DNA from: Nanobdellati archaeon
GTDB taxonomy: Archaea > EX4484-52 > JAADEF01
Reading direction: 5' to 3'
DNA: 9,287 bases
NCBI GenBank assembly: GCA_026997215.1
Contig: JALWJP010000182.1
Span: forward strand, 1 to 9,287
The position numbers were made by a program, and so were the translations under genes. The notes beneath the pieces are model-generated. The model saw nothing but the letters and a program-made list of their open reading frames with translations. It searched no databases and had not been told where the DNA came from. Positions 5,746 to 9,287 of the stretch are shown here, piece by piece. Position 1 is the first letter of the stretch. Each line of letters begins with the position of its first letter.

Positions 5746-5823
5746 TTACGTTGGTGTTGGGCTCGGATGGGCAGGCGTAAAGATTTTGGCTCTGAAGGGG
5801 CAACCCCAGGATGGTTGCCCGTC
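5746..5823 (+). ncRNA. Candidate G+C-rich structured small RNA
   Basis: This non-coding stretch is about 58% G+C (46 of 79 bases, 5745-5823) against roughly a third for the surroundings. It holds a perfect 8-bp hairpin, GGGCAACC (5798-5805) with GGTTGCCC (5813-5820), and a GGGG-CAA-CCCC mini-hairpin (5797-5807). It also has a competing 9-bp long-range helix, 5766-5774 with 5815-5823. That helix contains two G-U pairs on the plus strand that become A-C mismatches on the minus strand, favouring a plus-strand RNA. An AT box at 5712-5724 is about 25 bp before 5746. I could not fit a tRNA, a box C/D RNA, an H/ACA RNA or a known riboswitch. It could instead be an untranslated leader of the Yip1-like gene or a 3' element of the 129-aa gene. 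Confidence 0.45.
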
Positions 5824-6211
5824 ATGCTTCCTTAATAAGTATGTTCTGTACGTTCTCTAATTTTTTAATACGCTTACTATGATCTCTTAAAATCTCACTT
5901 ACTTTTTCTAAAGATTCGCTTAATAGTTTAACCTCTCGTAAAAGCGTTTTTCTAAAATTACTTTCATCTTTAAGATCGCCTAAGTAAGGTTTTAGAGCAG
6001 TGAGAAACTGAGAAGTCTCCCTTTTAATATTGTAATAATCCTCATCAAGAATAGCAATTAAATTTTCTAATTCATTAACTCGTTTCTCTAACACATCCAA
6101 AGAGACGTTGAATTTATTAATAATAAGATCCACCTTCTTTTCTAAGTTATCTAATTTTTGATTTAAATCATAAACCGCTCGTGCCAATTCTTCCTTACTT
6201 ATTTTAACCAT
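5822..6211 (-). CDS. Small coiled-coil protein, function unknown
   Basis: I do not recognise this 129-aa protein. It is highly charged and almost entirely helical in character. Leucine/isoleucine heptad spacing runs from about residue 10 to 56 and again from about 86 to 126, separated by a short segment (about 57-85) containing tyrosines and the turn LKPYLGD. This suggests a dimeric antiparallel or hairpin coiled coil. There are no cysteines, signal peptide or membrane span. The ATG at 6211 has no ribosome-binding site, but a TATA-like box is centred 26 bp upstream, so a leaderless transcript of its own is likely even though adkA ends only 33 bp before it. The stop codon touches the G+C-rich element that follows. 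A structural or adaptor role is possible but unsupported by any motif. Confidence 0.75.
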   Translation of the reverse strand: MVKISKEELARAVYDLNQKLDNLEKKVDLIINKFNVSLDVLEKRVNELENLIAILDEDYYNIKRETSQFLTALKPYLGDLKDESNFRKTLLREVKLLSESLEKVSEILRDHSKRIKKLENVQNILIKEA

Positions 6212-6230
6212 ATATTATTTAGAGCAAATG

Positions 6231-6242
6231 TTTAATATATAA
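6231..6242 (-). promoter_or_regulatory. TATA-like box for the 129-aa coiled-coil gene
   Basis: Minus-strand TTATATATTAAA is centred about 26 bp before the ATG at 6211, the distance expected when transcription starts at the start codon. The absence of a ribosome-binding site in the 33-bp spacer agrees with a leaderless mRNA. Confidence 0.55.
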
Positions 6243-6244
6243 TT

Positions 6245-6820
6245 TTAGTTACTGAGAATTTCAATTAATTCTTTAACCGCTTCCATCATTTTGCCTTCTT
6301 TATTATAAACTATACTAACCGTAGCTCCTGTGACCATACTATATGCTCCTGCTAAGTGAACATTGTATATTTGATGAAATCTTATGCTCTCTAATTTTTC
6401 CTCATCTCTTTTACGAGTCTCATCTCTTTTACGCCTAGCATAAATTTCTTCAGGAGAAGCATCTATTATAATTATTTTATTAGGCTCCAGCTCTTCCAGC
6501 ACCCATAAAGGCAGACCAGGTAAATACCCTTTAGGCGTTTTTATACTAATATGAGTATCCACAATAATATTACTATCTGCTGCCATTCCTGCTATTTTTT
6601 TAGCAGCATGCCTTTGAATTTTCTTTTGCGTCTCAGGACTTAATTTTCTCATATCATCTCTGTGTTTAACTAACCCTTCACCTTTTGCAATCTCAAACAT
6701 TACATCGCCAAAATTAACAATTTTGTAATTTTTCAATTTTTTAACTGCCTGCTCAACTACGCTTGTTTTACCCACGCCAGGTATACCGGTTATAACAACA
6801 ATATCCCTGTATTCCTGCAT
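6245..6820 (-). CDS. adkA: Archaeal-type adenylate kinase AdkA
   Basis: This enzyme interconverts ATP + AMP and two ADP in the cytosol. The 191-aa protein matches the archaeal AdkA family, which is distinct from bacterial Adk. It has the Walker A GIPGVGKT (12-19), the NFGDVMFEIA segment (36-45), the RDDMRKLSPETQKKIQ segment (54-69), the VDTHISIKTPKGYLPGLP block (87-104) and an arginine-rich lid near 130-142. The end GATVSIVYN...AVKELIEIL is also typical. The ATG at 6820 follows the two-span membrane gene by 5 bp, with GGGTG 8 nt upstream inside that gene. It is probably the last gene of the operon descending from gltX. In many archaea adkA lies near secY and cbf5; here cbf5 is nearby but secY is not seen. 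Confidence 0.96.
   Translation of the reverse strand: MQEYRDIVVITGIPGVGKTSVVEQAVKKLKNYKIVNFGDVMFEIAKGEGLVKHRDDMRKLSPETQKKIQRHAAKKIAGMAADSNIIVDTHISIKTPKGYLPGLPLWVLEELEPNKIIIIDASPEEIYARRKRDETRKRDEEKLESIRFHQIYNVHLAGAYSMVTGATVSIVYNKEGKMMEAVKELIEILSN
6401..6433 (-). repeat. 15-bp direct repeat inside the adkA lid region
   Basis: CTCATCTCTTTTACG occurs at 6401-6415 and again at 6419-6433, a period of 18 bp or six codons. It encodes RKRDE twice in the lid segment. AdkA proteins normally have a related basic-acidic pattern here, so this is probably a small in-frame codon-level repeat rather than a mobile element. Confidence 0.8.
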
Positions 6821-6825
6821 ATGCT

Positions 6826-7068
6826 TTACACCCTACTTTGAACAACCAAAATAGCAACTACAATCCATAAAAAACTTCCAGCCATAAAAAGAATGAACGC
6901 TAAAATTGCAGAAAACCAAAAACTAATTGGTGTGGTACCATAGACCCACTCTAAATGGCCCGCTATCCAAGAAGCCGTAAAAACGAATAAAGTTCCGAGC
7001 AACCATAAAATTATTACTTTAAATTCATTAAGTTCTTCTACTTGTTTAACCTCTAACTCCTCGTGCAA
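6826..7068 (-). CDS. Small two-span membrane protein, function unknown
   Basis: I do not recognise this 80-aa protein. An acidic N-terminal tail (residues 1-16) is followed by hydrophobic spans at about 18-36 and 50-76, with a short aromatic-rich loop containing HLEWVYGTTP between them. Both ends are probably on the same side of the membrane. It starts at a TTG codon (7068); no ATG exists in frame before the first span. AGGGTGA ends 5 nt upstream and overlaps the ferredoxin stop region, making the unusual start credible. It lies 10 bp after the ferredoxin gene and 5 bp before adkA, so it is co-transcribed with both. No catalytic residue pattern is visible; a small accessory or scaffold membrane protein is all that can be inferred. 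Confidence 0.75.
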   Translation of the reverse strand: MHEELEVKQVEELNEFKVIILWLLGTLFVFTASWIAGHLEWVYGTTPISFWFSAILAFILFMAGSFLWIVVAILVVQSRV

Positions 7069-7073
7069 TTACC

Positions 7074-7080
7074 TCACCCT
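7074..7080 (-). promoter_or_regulatory. Ribosome-binding site supporting a TTG start
   Basis: Minus-strand AGGGTGA lies 5 nt before the TTG at 7068. It is the same site type and spacing as for the other operon genes here and is the main support for the non-ATG start. Confidence 0.6.
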
Positions 7081-7312
7081 ATTTAATTTCCTCAACACTT
7101 ATAGATTTAGTAGGACACGCAGACTCTGCTTCTTTGGCTTTATTAACAAGATCACTACTTATCTCCTTTTCTTGAATACCTGTAGTTACAGATTCCATAC
7201 CTACAAGATTAGATTTCATATCCTTGATCTCAAAGATCTCAGGAGCAATAGAAGCGCATACTCCGCAACCTATACATGTATCTTTATTAACTTTAACCTT
7301 AAACTTTGTCAA
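7079..7312 (-). CDS. Single-cluster [4Fe-4S] ferredoxin
   Basis: This small soluble electron carrier has 77 aa from the chosen start. CIGCGVC gives C13, C16 and C19, and the ACPTKSI segment near the C-terminus supplies C66, a complete four-cysteine set for one [4Fe-4S] cluster. There is no second CxxCxxC motif. The APEIFEI stretch after the first cysteines is typical of archaeal and thermophile monocluster ferredoxins. A GTG at 7321 also opens the frame, but GAGGTGA (7318-7324) overlaps it and is spaced 5 nt from the TTG at 7312, giving the normal-looking N-terminus (M)TKFKVKVNKDTC. The gene overlaps the end of the upstream coiled-coil gene by 14 bp and is 10 bp from the next gene. Its redox partner cannot be told from this context. 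Confidence 0.9.
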   Translation of the reverse strand: MTKFKVKVNKDTCIGCGVCASIAPEIFEIKDMKSNLVGMESVTTGIQEKEISSDLVNKAKEAESACPTKSISVEEIK

Positions 7313-7982
7313 CAGCCTCACCTCTTAGTTTAAAAGATTCTGTAAAATATTTTATTTTTTTGTTAATACTTTCTAATTCCTCTATACTGGATTTTAATGC
7401 ACCTACTTCCTTATCACGAGCTAAATTTAATTCACTCACCACTCTTTCCAAAGTAAGTAAAGAAGTTTTAAGACTCATAAGTTCGTTAATTATCTCTTTA
7501 TATTTCTGAACACTTATAAATAAAGGAGGTACTACTTTAGCACTCAATTCTATTTCCTCCTTCATGCTTTCATCTTCGTGATGTGTCTCCTCCAGAGAAT
7601 TTACCTCAAATTCTTGAGCATTCTCCTCCATCTTAAAAAGGCTGTCCACTTTATTAGATTGAGTAGTACTTTGAGAATCTCCTTCTGTAATAACATTTTT
7701 ATCCCGATCGTGAGCGTTAGCATTTACTTCTTCATTTTCTGCGTTAGTCTTTTTTTGTTCTTTAATTTCTGGTGAAGGTTGTAAAGCATCATTTAAAGAA
7801 GGTAGCGGATGTACAGAGGGAGATGTAATTTGAACCTCACTATTTAAATCACCTTTTTTATCCTCCGAACCTTTAATTTCTCCAGAAGGAACAGGTACTT
7901 GTTTTTCAGTAATATTATCTTTTATGGCTTGAAATTCTTTTTCAGTATTTTCATTTTTATGCTTTCTTAAAAATCCAAGCAT
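7299..7982 (-). CDS. Coiled-coil protein with long disordered linker, function unknown
   Basis: The 227-aa protein begins with a short basic-hydrophobic segment (MLGFLRKHK). Residues 10-149 look disordered and are rich in E, K, N, S, Q and P. An ordered C-terminal module starts at about 150 with PPLFISVQKYKEII, followed by a leucine-heptad coiled coil to about residue 220. The module looks like a conserved protein-interaction core behind a flexible tether; I cannot name the family. There are no membrane spans or cysteines. GGGGTGA (7988-7994) lies 5 nt before the ATG at 7982; a GTG at 7991 lies within that site. The gene follows gltX by 11 bp and overlaps the ferredoxin start by 14 bp, so it is translated from the same mRNA. 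Confidence 0.8.
   Translation of the reverse strand: MLGFLRKHKNENTEKEFQAIKDNITEKQVPVPSGEIKGSEDKKGDLNSEVQITSPSVHPLPSLNDALQPSPEIKEQKKTNAENEEVNANAHDRDKNVITEGDSQSTTQSNKVDSLFKMEENAQEFEVNSLEETHHEDESMKEEIELSAKVVPPLFISVQKYKEIINELMSLKTSLLTLERVVSELNLARDKEVGALKSSIEELESINKKIKYFTESFKLRGEAVDKV
7318..7324 (-). promoter_or_regulatory. Ribosome-binding site setting the ferredoxin start
   Basis: Minus-strand GAGGTGA is a strong match and lies 5 nt before the TTG at 7312. The GTG at 7321 is part of this site, so it is unlikely to be the start codon. Confidence 0.65.
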
Positions 7983-7987
7983 CCTAC

Positions 7988-7994
7988 TCACCCC
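7988..7994 (-). promoter_or_regulatory. Ribosome-binding site setting the 227-aa protein start
   Basis: Minus-strand GGGGTGA lies 5 nt before the ATG at 7982 and begins on the last base of the gltX stop codon, a layout suited to translational coupling. Confidence 0.65.
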
Positions 7995-9287
7995 TACTTA
8001 TGGATATAATATAGTTTTACATCTATATATATTTTATCTAACTTTACAAACCCATACCTTTCCAATTGAAATACAGTCCCTGGAGGAAAATCAGAGACTC
8101 TGTTTTCTATAATACCTTTAACTTTAATTCCATCAGGCATAACAATTGTTGCATCTAAATAATGTAAAGGAGGTAAATAATGTATAACTTTTCCTTTCAC
8201 ATCTTTATTTACAACCTCTGCCCTACTTTCATCTATCTTTTTTAGTACTAAGGTTTTCTTTAATCTAAAAATCTCGCCTTTTTTTATGCTGTCCCAGTCT
8301 TTTTTATCAACATAAATCCAAGAATCTTTAGAAGATATGACAAATTTACGCTCGCCATATTCAGGAACATCAGGATGATATGGAAGAGAAACCACGATGT
8401 CTTTTTTTAGCCCTCTTATAAGCACTTTTAATTTATTTTCTATAAAAAATAACCTTCTTGCTTTTTTATCAATAATAACGCGGTGGATTTTAATAAAATT
8501 TTTCATAAATTCGTCATAAGTGGTTTTCTTATCCCGTGCACTAAAGCCTGTTTGTAAAACCCATATGGAAAAAGCTTTAGGATCGAAACCTCTTTTTTTA
8601 AAGGATCTAACAAAAGGTAATCTTACATCATCCCATCCTTCATATTTTCCTTCTTCAATCTCTTTCTTAATTTTAGTAGTGCTTAACTTTAAATCTTCAA
8701 AATTTATTCTACCCATATGAAGAAACTCAGGTAAATCCCACCCCATGTATTCGTAAATATAACGTTGTCTTTCCGTATTAACTAAATGATCTTTCCCTCT
8801 TATAACATGAGTAACACCATTTAAGTGATCGTCTACTGCAACACTAAAATTCATAGTAGGCCATACCACATATTTATCCTTAGTTAAAGGATGCTTCTGC
8901 TTAATTATCCTAAAAGCCACCCACTCCCTTACTGCAGGATTCTCATGCTCTAAATCTGTTTTAATACGTAATACTATCTCTCCTTCATCATATTTACCTG
9001 AAAGCATTTCTTTCCATTTATCTAAATTATCTTTAACACTTTGATCTCGATGAGGACATGCAACACCTTTAGAAACGTAATTCCTAAATTCTTCGGGAGA
9101 ACAAGTACATACATAAGCAAACCCATCTTTTATAAGGTATTCTGCAACTTCATAGTAAAGATCCATGCGTTCTGATTGAGTAATAACTTCGCTTAAATTT
9201 TCTTGGATAAGCCACTCAGTATCCTCAACAATCATTTCGTAACTCTCGGGCAATATATTTTTAGGATTAGTATCCGCAATACGTAAA
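7994..9287 (-). CDS. gltX: Glutamyl-tRNA synthetase, archaeal (GlnRS-like) type, 5' end outside the window
   Basis: This class I synthetase charges tRNA-Glu and, in archaea without GlnRS, usually also tRNA-Gln for later amidation. The frame is open to the window edge and reads LRIADTNPKNILPESYEM at the start of the visible part, the region just after the HIGH-containing N-terminus. About 110-120 residues including HIGH are therefore missing, and the TTG at 9253 is not the real start. A zinc-type cluster, CTC and then CPHR, lies at about 9048-9109. The KMSKS equivalent is KLSTTK at about 8672-8689, followed by EGWDDVRLPFVRSF, typical of archaeal GluRS. The C-terminal part is the GlnRS-like beta-barrel anticodon-binding region rather than the bacterial helical cage. 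It ends with TAG and heads the operon visible here; its promoter is outside. Confidence 0.95.
   Translation of the reverse strand, partial: LRIADTNPKNILPESYEMIVEDTEWLIQENLSEVITQSERMDLYYEVAEYLIKDGFAYVCTCSPEEFRNYVSKGVACPHRDQSVKDNLDKWKEMLSGKYDEGEIVLRIKTDLEHENPAVREWVAFRIIKQKHPLTKDKYVVWPTMNFSVAVDDHLNGVTHVIRGKDHLVNTERQRYIYEYMGWDLPEFLHMGRINFEDLKLSTTKIKKEIEEGKYEGWDDVRLPFVRSFKKRGFDPKAFSIWVLQTGFSARDKKTTYDEFMKNFIKIHRVIIDKKARRLFFIENKLKVLIRGLKKDIVVSLPYHPDVPEYGERKFVISSKDSWIYVDKKDWDSIKKGEIFRLKKTLVLKKIDESRAEVVNKDVKGKVIHYLPPLHYLDATIVMPDGIKVKGIIENRVSDFPPGTVFQLERYGFVKLDKIYIDVKLYYIHK

Noticed and set aside
5798..5820. Perfect hairpin as an intrinsic terminator
   Set aside because: No T-run follows it on either strand, and archaeal termination does not normally need a hairpin.
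5746..5823. tRNA, split-tRNA half, box C/D or H/ACA RNA
   Set aside because: No TTCRA T-loop on either strand, no RUGAUGA box C paired with a suitable CUGA, and no ACA 3' of a suitable hairpin with a pocket; left as unassigned.
7306..7775. Plus-strand open frames inside the 227-aa coiled-coil gene
   Set aside because: Their leucine/phenylalanine/serine-rich translations are the expected antisense of lysine/glutamate-rich coding sequence.
9251..9253. TTG at 9253 as the gltX start
   Set aside because: The frame continues to the window edge with the conserved RxxDTNPKN segment, so the gene is cut by the window and the true start is outside.
1..9287. CRISPR arrays, insertion sequences, transposases, prophage genes or attachment sites
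   Set aside because: No regularly spaced repeats, terminal inverted repeats or mobile-element proteins were seen; the tRNA-Trp 3' end is not repeated elsewhere in the window.

Overview
The window is an AT-rich (about one third G+C by eye), tightly packed archaeal chromosome segment. Archaeal origin rests on several independent genes: a class 1 release factor of the aRF1/eRF1 type, a tRNA-Trp whose intron is bounded by a bulge-helix-bulge, a Cbf5-type pseudouridine synthase with PUA domain, a long archaeal FKBP, an AdkA-type adenylate kinase and an archaeal GlnRS-like glutamyl-tRNA synthetase. TATA-like boxes lie about 25 bp before the starts of leaderless genes, while genes inside operons have strong GGTGA/GAGGTG ribosome-binding sites. 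G+C-rich RNA genes in an AT-rich background would suit a thermophile, but that is inference. The lineage cannot be fixed from this window; a euryarchaeal or DPANN-like archaeon is plausible.

Layout. 37-1260 (-) aRF1. 1322-1444 (+) tRNA-Trp(CCA) with a 52-nt intron, probably sharing a palindromic AT box with aRF1. 1426-2412 (-) cbf5, whose last codons are antisense to the tRNA T-arm and acceptor. A divergent promoter follows, then 2482-3180 (+) FKBP, the only plus-strand protein gene. On the minus strand, a membrane/sugar cluster is read as a five-span Yip1-like protein (5698-5138), an orphan N-terminal half of a GT-B glycosyltransferase (5102-4398), and a complete GT-B glycosyltransferase (4398-3187) sharing one base with it. 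5746-5823 is a G+C-rich structured stretch, the best candidate for an unrecognised small RNA. The rest is a minus-strand series: gltX (5' end outside the window), a 227-aa coiled-coil protein, a single-cluster ferredoxin, an 80-aa two-span membrane protein and adkA, with a 129-aa coiled-coil gene behind adkA that seems to have its own promoter.

Functionally the window mixes translation and RNA modification (release factor, tRNA-Trp, Cbf5, GluRS), protein folding (FKBP), nucleotide metabolism (AdkA), electron transfer (ferredoxin) and surface or storage sugar metabolism (the GT-B pair). The most unusual points are: the tRNA-Trp intron, which carries a partial box C/D-like guide satisfying the N+5 rule for C34 and competing with the splicing fold; the cbf5 stop codon lying antisense to U55 of the tRNA; the translationally coupled half-glycosyltransferase that has lost key residues; and the G+C-rich element with two mutually exclusive folds.
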